Source: an uncultured Pseudomonadota bacterium (lineage in GTDB: Bacteria > Myxococcota_A > Bradymonadia > Bradymonadales > GCA-2716585). Taken from it: DNA of 64,000 nt. Both the position numbers and the translations under genes were made by a program. Where the stretch lies: contig CAKZKQ010000782.1 in assembly GCA_937123825.1 (NCBI GenBank), positions 21,325-85,324 on the forward strand, written 5' to 3'. The notes under the pieces were generated by a model. That model was given only the letters and a program-made list of their open reading frames with translations. It ran no database searches and was not told where the DNA came from. Numbering within the stretch: position 1 is the stretch's first letter; each line of letters opens with the position of its first letter. Of this stretch, positions 46,993-55,099 are shown piece by piece.

Positions 46993-49151
46993 GCGACCGC
47001 ACCACAACGTTGGCGCTCGCCGTCACGCTGGCCTGCGCCATGCTGGTCGCCTGCGGGCAAAGCGACAACGCCAACAATCCCACGGCGAGCAACAACGACA
47101 CCCCCGACGCCCAGACCATGGACGCGCCGGACACCAACACACCGCCCGACGCCGATCCACCCGACACCACCGACCCACCCCAGGACGTTGAAGAAGACTC
47201 ACCCGACGCCGACCCACCGCCCGACGCCGAAGAAGACACCGGCGAAGACTCACCATTGGACGCGGGTGATGACGCGGATGACGACGCGGGCGACGATGAC
47301 TGCGTGACCGACGAAGCGTTCTTTGCCAGCCAGGTCGCACCGGTGCTGGACACCACCTGTGTGGGCTGCCACGTGGCGCAAGGCCCCGCCGGAGAGACCC
47401 GGCATGTCCTGGTCCCCTTTGATGGCCCCGAGGCCACCGCTCAAAACCACCAGCGCGTGATCGACCTCATCAACGATCACCCGGACATGGCCGACCTCTA
47501 CCTGCAAAAGCCCACCAACCAGGTCTCCCATGGCGGCGGCCAACTCTTTGGCATCGACAGCGAGCAATACAACACCCTGCGCCAGTTTGTGGCCCGCACG
47601 CAGGCCCCCGGCGGCTGCCAGGACCCCAGCCCGCCCCAGCCCGAGTGCGGCGAAACCATCGAGCCGGGGCCGACGCCCCTGCGCCGCCTGACGGACAGCC
47701 AGTACCGCAACGCGCTGGCCGACCTCTTTGGCATCCAGATGCCCGACGCGCTCTTGCCCGAGACCAGCATCAACGAACACTTCCGCACCTACACGCGCAA
47801 CAACCCCGTGTCGGGCTCGGGCGTGGAGTCGATCATGCTGGCCGCTGAAGCCGCTGCGTCCTTGATCGACATCGACGCCGTCCGCCAATGTGACCAGGAA
47901 GAGACCGCGCGGCAGTGCACCGAGCGCACCGTGCTGACGTTGGGCTACCGCGCCTACCGGCGCCCGCTCTCAGAGCCCGAAGCCACCATCCTCCTGCGCC
48001 CATTGGACGCCGGATTGCCGCTGGACGACGCCTTGAGGATGAGCATCGAGTTGATGCTTCAGTCCCCACAATTCCTCTACATGGACACGGCCTCCATCAG
48101 CGACATCCCCATGGCCGAGATCGCCCGCATGGACGACTTCGCCATTGCCTCCCGGCTCTCCTTCTTCCTGATCGACTCCACGCCCGACACCGAGCTGCTC
48201 CAGTTGGCCGCCGCCGGCGAGCTTCACACTCGCCAGCAGGTCGCCCGGCAGGCCCAGCGCCTGATCCAGGATCCCAGGGCCAGACGCGCGGTCATCAACT
48301 TCCACCGCGACTGGATCAACGTCTGGCGACTGAACAACACCGTGCGCGATCCGTCGCGCTACCCCGATTTTGATGAGCGCACCGTCGCCTCCATGCTCAC
48401 CGAGTTGGACCTCTATGTCTCTGAGGTGGTTTGGGACGGCGACGCCCGGTTCGAGACGCTGCTCTTCTCGGACAGCACCTGGATCGACAGCCGCCTGGCG
48501 GCCATCTACGACCTGCCCGACCCCGGGGAAGGCTGGCACCGGGTCCAACTCGACGAGCGCCGCCCCGGCATCCTGACCCGCAGCGCCTTTCTGGCCGCCC
48601 ACTCCTACGCCGCAAGCTCCTCGCCGGTGCAGCGCGGCGCCTTTGTCCTCCACGACATGTTCTGCGAGGACCTCTCCCCGCCGGCGGACGTCAACATGGA
48701 CCTGCCCGAGCCCTCCGAAGAGGCCCGCACGGTGCGCGAGCGCCTGGAGCAGCACTGGACCTCGGGCGCTTGCCGCTCTTGCCACACGCGGATCGACCCG
48801 CTGGGCTTTGCCTTTGAGCACTTTGGGGCCGTGGGCGAGTGGCGGACGCAGTGGGAGAACGGCCTGGAGGTTGATGCGGTGGGGAGCTTGGAGGATCCGG
48901 CGGGCTCGTTTGATGGCGCGGCTCAGATGTTGGAGTTGCTCGACACGAGCCCCAGGATTGGCCGCTGTTATGCAAGGCGGTGGTACGAGTATGCCATCGG
49001 GCGACCCAGCGAGGAGTTGATCGACCGCTGCGCGGTGGATCAGTTGGCCGAGCGCTTTGAGCAGACCGACGGAGACATCCGCAACCTGATGGTCGATGTG
49101 GTGTTGACCGACGCCTTTTTGTACCGACACAACCCGACGGAGGTGCCCTGA
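46989..49151 (+). CDS. DUF1592-family c-type-heme lipoprotein (DUF1587/1595/1592/1588/1585 domains)
   Basis: 720 aa. Lipobox-like LVACG, acidic linker (about 25-105), then a heme-binding CVGCH at about 124-128. The family order follows: DUF1587 (LRRLTDSQYRNALADLFGI), DUF1595 (GYRAYRRPLSEPEATILLRP), DUF1592 (SRLSFFLIDSTPDTELLQLA, NFHRDWINVWRL), DUF1588 (RPGILTRSAFLAAHSYAASS, SPVQRGAFVLHDMFCEDLSP) and DUF1585 with CRSCHTRIDPLGFAFEHF. Such proteins always accompany DUF1552 proteins in planctomycetes and myxobacteria; the function is unknown, presumably extracytoplasmic redox chemistry. It overlaps both neighbours (ATGA upstream, TGATG downstream). Confidence 0.93.
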   Translation: MSDRTTTLALAVTLACAMLVACGQSDNANNPTASNNDTPDAQTMDAPDTNTPPDADPPDTTDPPQDVEEDSPDADPPPDAEEDTGEDSPLDAGDDADDDAGDDDCVTDEAFFASQVAPVLDTTCVGCHVAQGPAGETRHVLVPFDGPEATAQNHQRVIDLINDHPDMADLYLQKPTNQVSHGGGQLFGIDSEQYNTLRQFVARTQAPGGCQDPSPPQPECGETIEPGPTPLRRLTDSQYRNALADLFGIQMPDALLPETSINEHFRTYTRNNPVSGSGVESIMLAAEAAASLIDIDAVRQCDQEETARQCTERTVLTLGYRAYRRPLSEPEATILLRPLDAGLPLDDALRMSIELMLQSPQFLYMDTASISDIPMAEIARMDDFAIASRLSFFLIDSTPDTELLQLAAAGELHTRQQVARQAQRLIQDPRARRAVINFHRDWINVWRLNNTVRDPSRYPDFDERTVASMLTELDLYVSEVVWDGDARFETLLFSDSTWIDSRLAAIYDLPDPGEGWHRVQLDERRPGILTRSAFLAAHSYAASSSPVQRGAFVLHDMFCEDLSPPADVNMDLPEPSEEARTVRERLEQHWTSGACRSCHTRIDPLGFAFEHFGAVGEWRTQWENGLEVDAVGSLEDPAGSFDGAAQMLELLDTSPRIGRCYARRWYEYAIGRPSEELIDRCAVDQLAERFEQTDGDIRNLMVDVVLTDAFLYRHNPTEVP

Positions 49152-50542
49152 TGTGGACGCGACGACAATTTCTGCGTCTGGGCGGCGCGGCTGCGGCGGC
49201 CCTGCCCTTTTTGCCGCTCTTTAGAGGCCAGCAGGCCATGGCCAACGGCGATGATGGGTGTCCAAAGCGGCTGGTGATCGTGCACTGGCCCCAGGGGACC
49301 GTCATGCGCCAGTGGTTGCCCACCGGCGACGAGCACAACTTTGTGCTGCCCTACATTACGGCGCCGCTGGAGGACTACCGGGATCGGCTGATCTTCTTGT
49401 CGGGCATCGACAACGTCATGCCCAGATACAACGAGGTGGGCAACGCCCACATCAACGCCAACTACACCGTCTTCACCGGCCAGCCCTTCCACGAGCAGAC
49501 CCCCACCCGGCTCAGCGCCGCTGGGCCCAGCATCGAGCAGGTCATCGGCGAGCGGATGGTGTCCCAGAGCCCCTTTCCCAGGCTGGACTTTGCGATCGGC
49601 GGGCAACAGACCGGCAGCGGTTTGGTGACGCCCAACGAGGGCTCCTTCTTCTGGACCGGGCCACACGACCCCATGGCCTACTTCAACGACCCGCTGCGCA
49701 CGCTCTTGCGGGTCTTTGGGGACAACACTGTGGATCCCAACGACGCCTGGGCGCTCCAAGCGCGCCGCTCGGTGGTGCTCGACGGGGTGTTGGACAACTT
49801 TCGGCTTTTGCGGCGACGTTTGCCGGCCGAAGACCGCGAGCGCCTGGAGGCCCACGAGGCCAAACTCCAGCAGCTCGAAGCGCGGATCTCCAACGGGGTG
49901 GGTCAATGCACGGCGCCGTCGCTGGTGGCGCCCCAGGGGTTCCGTCCCGGCATCGACGATCACATCAGCGCCCCGATGTTCAACGACATTCTGACCACGG
50001 CGTTGGCCTGCGATCTGACCCGCGTGGCCACGCTGACCTTTGCCAACGGCCACGCCCCCGAGTTTCCCTGGCTCTGGGCGCGCAACGGCGGCCCCATCGT
50101 CGACCTCAACCTCTGGGAGAACTGGCACGCAGTGGTGCACGCCGACTACCAGCCCGGCATGGAGCACCCCTACCGCTGGTACCATGAGATCTTCGCCGAT
50201 CTGCTGGCCCGGATGAGCGCCACCGAGGACGCCGACGGCGACAACCTGCTCGACACCTCGCTGGTGGTCTTTATGAGCGAGTACAGCAGCGGCCGCCACT
50301 GGAACAACTCCCTGCCCATCATCCTGGCGGGCAACGTCCCAGGCGCACAGATGAACCGCTGGGTCGACTACATGGACGGCGGCATCGACAACCTTGAGGC
50401 CCGCAATGGCTACGTCCAATCTGGCGTGACCACCAACCAATTGTGGACGTCGATCCTGCACGCTTTTGGGCACAACGACGAGACCTTTGGACTCCAGGAC
50501 GACGCGCTGCCCACCGGACCCTTGCCGGGGCTTGTTGGCTGA
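49151..50542 (+). CDS. DUF1552 Tat-exported protein
   Basis: 463 aa. Its ATG shares one base with the DUF1592 stop (TGATG). A twin-arginine signal (TRRQFLRLGGAAAAALPFLP) is followed by the DUF1552 sequence: RLVIVHWPQGTVMRQWLPTG, DRLIFLSGIDNVMPRYNEVG, and LLDTSLVVFMSEYSSGRHWN. DUF1552 proteins are sulfatase-like (DUF1501-related) folded exports that pair with DUF1592 c-type cytochromes; the substrate is not established. Last gene of the 44083-50542 operon; a 299-bp convergent gap follows. Confidence 0.93.
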   Translation: MWTRRQFLRLGGAAAAALPFLPLFRGQQAMANGDDGCPKRLVIVHWPQGTVMRQWLPTGDEHNFVLPYITAPLEDYRDRLIFLSGIDNVMPRYNEVGNAHINANYTVFTGQPFHEQTPTRLSAAGPSIEQVIGERMVSQSPFPRLDFAIGGQQTGSGLVTPNEGSFFWTGPHDPMAYFNDPLRTLLRVFGDNTVDPNDAWALQARRSVVLDGVLDNFRLLRRRLPAEDRERLEAHEAKLQQLEARISNGVGQCTAPSLVAPQGFRPGIDDHISAPMFNDILTTALACDLTRVATLTFANGHAPEFPWLWARNGGPIVDLNLWENWHAVVHADYQPGMEHPYRWYHEIFADLLARMSATEDADGDNLLDTSLVVFMSEYSSGRHWNNSLPIILAGNVPGAQMNRWVDYMDGGIDNLEARNGYVQSGVTTNQLWTSILHAFGHNDETFGLQDDALPTGPLPGLVG

Positions 50543-50841
50543 TGTTCAGACTTCAAACCGAACATGTTGTGAACAGATTTTGACACACCTCTTCCACTTT
50601 TACCATCATCCCCAAATACGCCCTTCACCCAAAACGCGCCACCCCCAACGAGTCCCTTCCGATCGACCTCTAAATCGACCGACTGGTCTGCGTTGCATTT
50701 TTGGTGCGCCCTTACAATTTGGCTGACATTTTCACACTTAAAACACAATTCCTACTCAAAACCTATACAAAACCAACATAAAACCAAACCATCCAACACA
50801 ACAAACGTCTAAACAGAACAATCCCCCTCTCAGACGCCCCC
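50543..50841. other. AT-rich convergent intergenic stretch
   Basis: Between the DUF1552 gene and the converging hydrolase gene. The part from about 50690 to 50830 is conspicuously A/C-rich and AT-richer than the rest of the window. I see no ORF, strong hairpin or repeat in it. Confidence 0.6.
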
Positions 50842-51690
50842 TCATGTCCCCGCAAACCGAGCCGTCACCCACTTCTGCAGTCCCGGCTTGTTGGGCACCC
50901 CACGGCCCGGCGCCACATGACCTCGCTGCCTCGCCCCTGGCAAGGTGACGGCCTGTCCATCAGCGGGAATGTGGACCTTTTCCAAGAGCCCTTCTTTCTC
51001 CATGCGCTCTGAGAGGATGTTGCGCGTGGTCCCGCAGTGGTCCAGCGCCTCCATGTGGTTGAAGACCACCTGACCGGGCGCCAAGCGCGTCAGCGCCATA
51101 AGCTCATCCAGGTCAAAGATGATCGAGCGCCCCAGGCCAAAGTTGGCCGATCCTGCCGGGGCCAGGATCACGTCGGGCTTCAGGCGCTCAATGTCGTCCA
51201 GCACGCTCTTGGTCAAGACGGTGTCCCCAGTGATGTAGAGGCTGGGCTCACCGTCCATGGCCAGATAAAACCCCGACACAGGCCCCATCAACCACCCCAC
51301 CAAACCGCGACCGTGGCTGGCCAGCAGCACCTCGGACGCCACCCCTTCAAGAGCCCCGTTGGTCAACTCCCGCGCGTCCAGCCCTTTGCGCTTCAGATTG
51401 GGCGCGTCTACGGCACCGGCCCACACCGGCAAACCCTGACGCTTGGCCCAGGCCAACGCCCTGGGATCAAAGTGATCGGGGTGCTCGTGGGTGACCAGGA
51501 TCCCTGTGGCCTGGGACATGATCTCCATAGCCCCTTCGGGCAGCGGCACCAGCGGGTTGCGGCGGCGCCCACCGCCAAACATTTTAAATCCGGGCATCGA
51601 GCCGACCTTGGCAAACATGGGGTCGATCAACAAACGGTGCTGACCCAGCGTCAACAGGGCGGTGGCGTTGCGGATGTGATGGATCTTCAT
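50842..51690 (-). CDS. Metallo-beta-lactamase-fold hydrolase (UlaG/RomA-like)
   Basis: 282 aa. ATALLTLGQHRLLIDPMFAK is the start of the fold, and ILVTHEHPDHFDPRAL holds the HxHxDH metal motif. Later ligands are in LYITGDTVLTKSV and VVFNHMEALDHC. This pattern fits the UlaG/Zn-dependent hydrolase (beta-lactamase superfamily II, YfhI-like) group rather than true lactamases. The substrate is unknown. It is transcribed divergently from the LysR gene, so it may be that regulator's target. Confidence 0.88.
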   Translation of the reverse strand: MKIHHIRNATALLTLGQHRLLIDPMFAKVGSMPGFKMFGGGRRRNPLVPLPEGAMEIMSQATGILVTHEHPDHFDPRALAWAKRQGLPVWAGAVDAPNLKRKGLDARELTNGALEGVASEVLLASHGRGLVGWLMGPVSGFYLAMDGEPSLYITGDTVLTKSVLDDIERLKPDVILAPAGSANFGLGRSIIFDLDELMALTRLAPGQVVFNHMEALDHCGTTRNILSERMEKEGLLEKVHIPADGQAVTLPGARQRGHVAPGRGVPNKPGLQKWVTARFAGT

Positions 51691-51734
51691 GCGTCTCTTC
51701 CTCGTTGGTTGTCAGACGCTCTGGAAGTAAACCT

Positions 51735-51766
51735 TGCAAAAAAGGATGACAACAGACACTTTTGCA
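51735..51766. promoter_or_regulatory. Candidate LysR binding site in the divergent intergenic region
   Basis: TGCAAAA (51735-51741) and TTTTGCA (51760-51766) are inverted 7-mers 18 bp apart, in the 111-bp gap between the hydrolase and LysR starts. The location is where a LysR regulator usually binds its own and its target promoter. Confidence 0.35.
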
Positions 51767-51801
51767 TGCCTACCATCCATATACGGAAGATGGAGTTCAT
51801 C

Positions 51802-52671
51802 ATGCAGTGGGACTGGCTCAAAACCTTTGAAACCGTGGCGCGCCTTGGCAGCCTGACCGCCGCCGCCAAGGCGCTCAAGGTCAGCCAATCCACCGTCAGC
51901 CGCCACGTCAGCCACCTCGAAGAGCACGCCGGCTCGCCGTTGCTCCTGCGCCAATCGCCGATCCAGTTGACCCAGCGCGGCGCGGCGCTGGCAGACGCCA
52001 TCAAGCCCATGGTCGACGCCGCGCTCAACGCCCAGGCGACCCTGGAAGAGACCCAGGAGCTGCACGGCGAGGTGGTGGTGGCGACGGTGGGCGAAATCGC
52101 CCGGTGGATGTTGGCAAGGCGCTTGTCTGGGTTTTACCGCCTGCACCCACACCTGAGGCTGAGGATTCTGGTCGGCAACCACATCAGCAGCCTGGCCAGC
52201 GGAGAGGCCGACATCGCGCTGCGGATGGTGCGACCAACGCGCGGTGAACTGGTGGCCAGAAAGGTCCACACCGAGGTTTATGGCTTCTTTATGTCCAAGG
52301 ACCAGGCGCCCACGCACCAGACCCCCTGGTTGGGGCTGGCCGGCTCGCTGGCGCAGATCCCAGAGCAGCGCTACATCGAGCGCGCCTTTGAAGACCGCCC
52401 GCCAAGGCTCCTGGTCGAGGATCTGGAGACCATGGCCAAGGCCGCCGAATCCGGGCTGGGGGTGACCCTCATATCCCAGGGGGTGGCGGCCCTCTTCAAG
52501 GGACTGGTCAGGGTTGAGCCCGAGGAACTGGGGGCTGTGCTGCCCGGCCCCATGCCCAGGCGCGATGTCTGGATGGTCGTCCACCGCTCCAAACAACACC
52601 TGCCCCGCGTCCGCGTGGTCATGGACTGGCTGGTATCCGCCCACCAGAACCTCGGCGTCAAAGAGCGATAG
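51802..52671 (+). CDS. LysR-family transcriptional regulator
   Basis: 289 aa from the ATG at 51802, GGAG 6 nt upstream. Standard LysR layout: N-terminal helix-turn-helix (WLKTFETVARLGSLTAAAKA, LKVSQSTVSRHVSHLEEHAG), then a periplasmic-binding-like effector domain (LRILVGNHISSLASGEADIA, LRMVRPTRGELVARKVHTEV). The effector is unknown. It diverges from the metallo-beta-lactamase-fold hydrolase and likely controls it. A strong hairpin terminator follows. Confidence 0.93.
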   Translation: MQWDWLKTFETVARLGSLTAAAKALKVSQSTVSRHVSHLEEHAGSPLLLRQSPIQLTQRGAALADAIKPMVDAALNAQATLEETQELHGEVVVATVGEIARWMLARRLSGFYRLHPHLRLRILVGNHISSLASGEADIALRMVRPTRGELVARKVHTEVYGFFMSKDQAPTHQTPWLGLAGSLAQIPEQRYIERAFEDRPPRLLVEDLETMAKAAESGLGVTLISQGVAALFKGLVRVEPEELGAVLPGPMPRRDVWMVVHRSKQHLPRVRVVMDWLVSAHQNLGVKER

Positions 52672-52695
52672 ACCAAAGCACCCGATAAAAACGAC

Positions 52696-52738
52696 AAAAG
52701 CCACGGTGACCGGCCTGTTGGCCACCGTGGCTTTTGCC
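52696..52738 (+). terminator. Terminator hairpin after the LysR gene
   Basis: AAAAGCCACGGTG (52696-52708) pairs with CACCGTGGCTTTT (52723-52735), a 13-bp perfect stem with T-run at the end, 24 nt after the stop. The symmetric A and T runs could allow action in both directions. Confidence 0.8.
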
Positions 52739-52759
52739 CTTTGAGCGCAGGCAAATGGT

Positions 52760-52937
52760 CATAGAGTCGGTTTGAAAGGGATGACGATGGCTGCCGTTGT
52801 GTCGGGGCCAGGAATGGGCCCAACGCATCCCCCTTTCAAACCGGCCTGGCAGACGTTTGTCAGGGACAACGAAGCGCAACGTTGTTCTGGGATTGGGAAA
52901 GGGATCCAGAACAATCCCGATTCAAACCGACTCAATG
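52760..52937. repeat. 178-bp structured foldback element
   Basis: Ends 52760-52776 and 52921-52937 are inverted 17-mers with one mismatch. Inside are further perfect stems: CGGTTTGAAAGGG (52768-52780) with 52831-52843, and TTGTTCTGG/CCAGAACAA (52882-52890, 52906-52914). The left end can therefore pair with two alternative partners. It may be a non-autonomous mobile element or a structured RNA. No ORF in it looks real. Confidence 0.6.
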
Positions 52938-52964
52938 TAGACACTGCACACTGGCCACACCTAA

Positions 52965-53119
52965 GGGCGTGTTTGCAAAATGGGACCGAGACAGGCGAGC
53001 CCGATGGCATCGAGGCCAAGGAGGCGAGCACAGACGAACTGGAAGTTCGTCGAGCATCGATGACGACGGGATCGTTGTCATCGGGCCGCATGTCGATGGG
53101 ATATTTTGCAAACACGCCC
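52965..53119. repeat. 155-bp foldback (MITE-like) element related to the one at 26926
   Basis: Perfect 17-bp terminal inverted repeats (GGGCGTGTTTGCAAAAT, 52965-52981, and 53103-53119). The centre (about 53042) is a hairpin GACGAACT/AGTTCGTC with a 3-nt loop, so the unit is a near-complete palindrome. After the terminus the left half reads GGGACCGAG ... CAGACGA, as in the 26926-27082 element. The ends look like those of IS5-type elements, by memory only. No clear target duplication is seen. The rest of the interval to 53386 shows no supported gene. Confidence 0.7.
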
Positions 53120-53386
53120 TGATGACCCAGCGGCTTGTCCTCCGTGCCTGCATCCCCCTGCGGGTTCAACGACGATCCAACCAGGGGTCGCGCCCTCCTG
53201 GCCATCGATGGTTTTCCCTCCAAGGTCCGCTCACAAACCTCAAAGGCGGTCTTTGTTGCTGGCAAATACCACTGCGGGAACCATCGGCAACCAAGAGCGG
53301 GCCGGGCACTGAATCCGACCCATACGGGCACAACCCCTCGCTGGCGCCCCCCGAAGGGTGCTCGTGCAAGCGAGGTTCACCAAACC

Positions 53387-54697
53387 TCACTCGCCGTCGA
53401 GGTCAATCACCACGTCGCCCATGCACGCGGCCAGGGCTTCGTCGGCGGCCATGAAGCACTCTTCGGCGCCTTCGGGATCGATGTCGATGATGGAGGCGCA
53501 CTGCTCGAACCAGGGCTCCAGCTCCTGCAGGCACTCGTCCTCCGGGTGGACTTCGTCGATGGGGCCGTCGCCCTCTTCCATGCACACCGCCAGGAACTCT
53601 TCCACACCAAGGAAGCACTCTTCGGCACCTTCAGGGTCGAACTCGGCCACCAGGATGCACTCTTCGATCCACGGCTCGGCTTCGAGCAGGCAGGCCTCTT
53701 CGGGGTTGACCCAATCGTCGCCGCCGCCCTGGTAGCACTCATCGACGATGAGCTCGGCTTCCATGAAGCAGTACTCAGCACCCTCCGGGTCCACCTCGGC
53801 CAGCATCTCACACTCGTAGACCAGGGCCTCGATCAGCTCCTCGCACTCGTCGCCGGGCAGCTCATCACCGCCGTGGTCGCCTTGCAGGCACTCGTCAAGG
53901 AAGAGCTCGGCCTCCATGAAGCAGTATTCGGCACCTTCCGGGTCCACCTCGGCGACGTACTCGCACTCCATCAGGATCTCTTCAAAGACGCCGAAGCAGA
54001 CCTCTTCATCGGGATACTGGTCGTCGCCGTGGTCCCCTTCGCACTCAATCAGAATCGTCTCGGCCTCAATGAAGCACTCTTCGGCAGCTTCGGGGTCGAA
54101 CTCGGCGACAAACTCGCACTCAAGCAGGACCTCTTCGAAGATCTCAAAGCAGCCGTCATCGGGGTACTGGTCGCCGTGGTCACCTTCGAGGCAGTACATC
54201 AGGTACTCCTCCAGGCCCATGTAGCACTCTTCGGCGCCTTCGGGGTCGATCTCGGCGATGGCCTCACACTCCATGGCCCAGGGCTCGATCTCCTCGAAGC
54301 AAGCCTCTTCGGGGTTCACCCAGTCGCCCTCATCGCCCTGGTCGCCCTCAAGGCAGTAGCCCAGGTACTCTTCGGCGGCCACAAAGCACTCTTCGGCGCC
54401 TTCGGGGTCGATTTCAGCGACCAGGATGCACTCTTCAATCCACAGCTCAAACTCAGCCACACACGCTTCTTCGCCGTGGCCTTCGGGGCAGTCGTCGTCT
54501 TCGTCGCCTTCACCGTAGTAATCGTCGTCTTCGTCGATCTCAATATAATCGTCGCCGTAGTCGCCGTCCTGCTCGCCGTCTTCGTTCTGAATGCCGCCGC
54601 GCAGCGAGTTCAGCTCGCCCTCTTCCTCCGCCCCACAGGCCGCGCCACCCACGGACAGACCCGCCAACATGAGCACAATCAACGTCTTTTTCATCAT
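53387..54697 (-). CDS. Exported acidic protein with seven four-cysteine helical repeats
   Basis: 436 aa from the ATG at 54697 (AAGGAG upstream). A signal peptide (TLIVLMLAGLSVGGAAC, a weak lipobox) is followed by an acidic region to about residue 78 (YIEIDEDDDYYGEGDEDDDC). Then seven tandem repeats of about 50 residues run to the C-terminus, each with C-x10-C-x13-C-x10-C and the loop DPEGAEECF (or YCF), e.g. CVAEFELWIEEC ... CFVAAEEYLGYC. The spacing suggests disulfide-stapled helix pairs. The protein is extremely acidic and could bind Ca2+ or cationic partners outside the cell. No known family. Confidence 0.88.
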   Translation of the reverse strand: MMKKTLIVLMLAGLSVGGAACGAEEEGELNSLRGGIQNEDGEQDGDYGDDYIEIDEDDDYYGEGDEDDDCPEGHGEEACVAEFELWIEECILVAEIDPEGAEECFVAAEEYLGYCLEGDQGDEGDWVNPEEACFEEIEPWAMECEAIAEIDPEGAEECYMGLEEYLMYCLEGDHGDQYPDDGCFEIFEEVLLECEFVAEFDPEAAEECFIEAETILIECEGDHGDDQYPDEEVCFGVFEEILMECEYVAEVDPEGAEYCFMEAELFLDECLQGDHGGDELPGDECEELIEALVYECEMLAEVDPEGAEYCFMEAELIVDECYQGGGDDWVNPEEACLLEAEPWIEECILVAEFDPEGAEECFLGVEEFLAVCMEEGDGPIDEVHPEDECLQELEPWFEQCASIIDIDPEGAEECFMAADEALAACMGDVVIDLDGE

Positions 54698-54715
54698 GGT
54701 CTGGTTCTCCTTAAA

Positions 54716-54770
54716 GAATTCGAAACTTCGCGTCTCCTGACCCCACAGCGAAGATACGAAGTTTGAATTC
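54716..54770. promoter_or_regulatory. Inverted repeat in the leader of the acidic repeat protein
   Basis: GAATTCGAAACTTCG (54716-54730) pairs with CGAAGTTTGAATTC (54757-54770), one base bulged, just upstream of the Shine-Dalgarno of the acidic gene. It is an operator or 5'UTR hairpin candidate. Confidence 0.4.
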
Positions 54771-54914
54771 CGTTGGGAGACGAGTTTTTAGGGACCCCCT
54801 ACGGTGCGTGGAAAGTGACGCCCAAAGGGGGCGTGAAAAAGTGCGTCACCCAAAAGACAACAACAGACCGCTTTTAAGAGAATACCCGGCACCTTTGGCA
54901 CCTTTAACCCTAGA

Positions 54915-54930
54915 TCCATCAAGTGATGGA
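54915..54930. promoter_or_regulatory. Palindrome upstream of the DUF362 gene
   Basis: TCCATCAAGTGATGGA has 7-bp arms and a 2-nt spacer, about 170 bp before the DUF362 start in the 402-bp divergent gap. It is a possible operator; no other signal there supports it. The rest of 54771-55099 shows no gene. Confidence 0.3.
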
Positions 54931-55099
54931 CTTACAAGGGACGAACGTGCACAATAAATGGGGTTGAGACAGTGGATGGGACGCCCCAAAAAAACTTCAA
55001 AATGTCCCTTGATGTGGACTCAACAGCCCCCATAACCCATGCTCGGGCCTCCACAGAAGCCTTGCACAACACTTCACCAACGCGATCCGCGTCATTGAC

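Noticed and set aside
52759..53331. 190-codon minus-strand frame in the foldback cluster
   Set aside because: It crosses two palindromic elements and has no family features; the sequence is explained by the repeats.
53387..54697. Regularly spaced repeated DNA that could look like a CRISPR or satellite
   Set aside because: Repeats of about 150 bp are in frame and encode the conserved Cys units; they are a repeat protein, not CRISPR.
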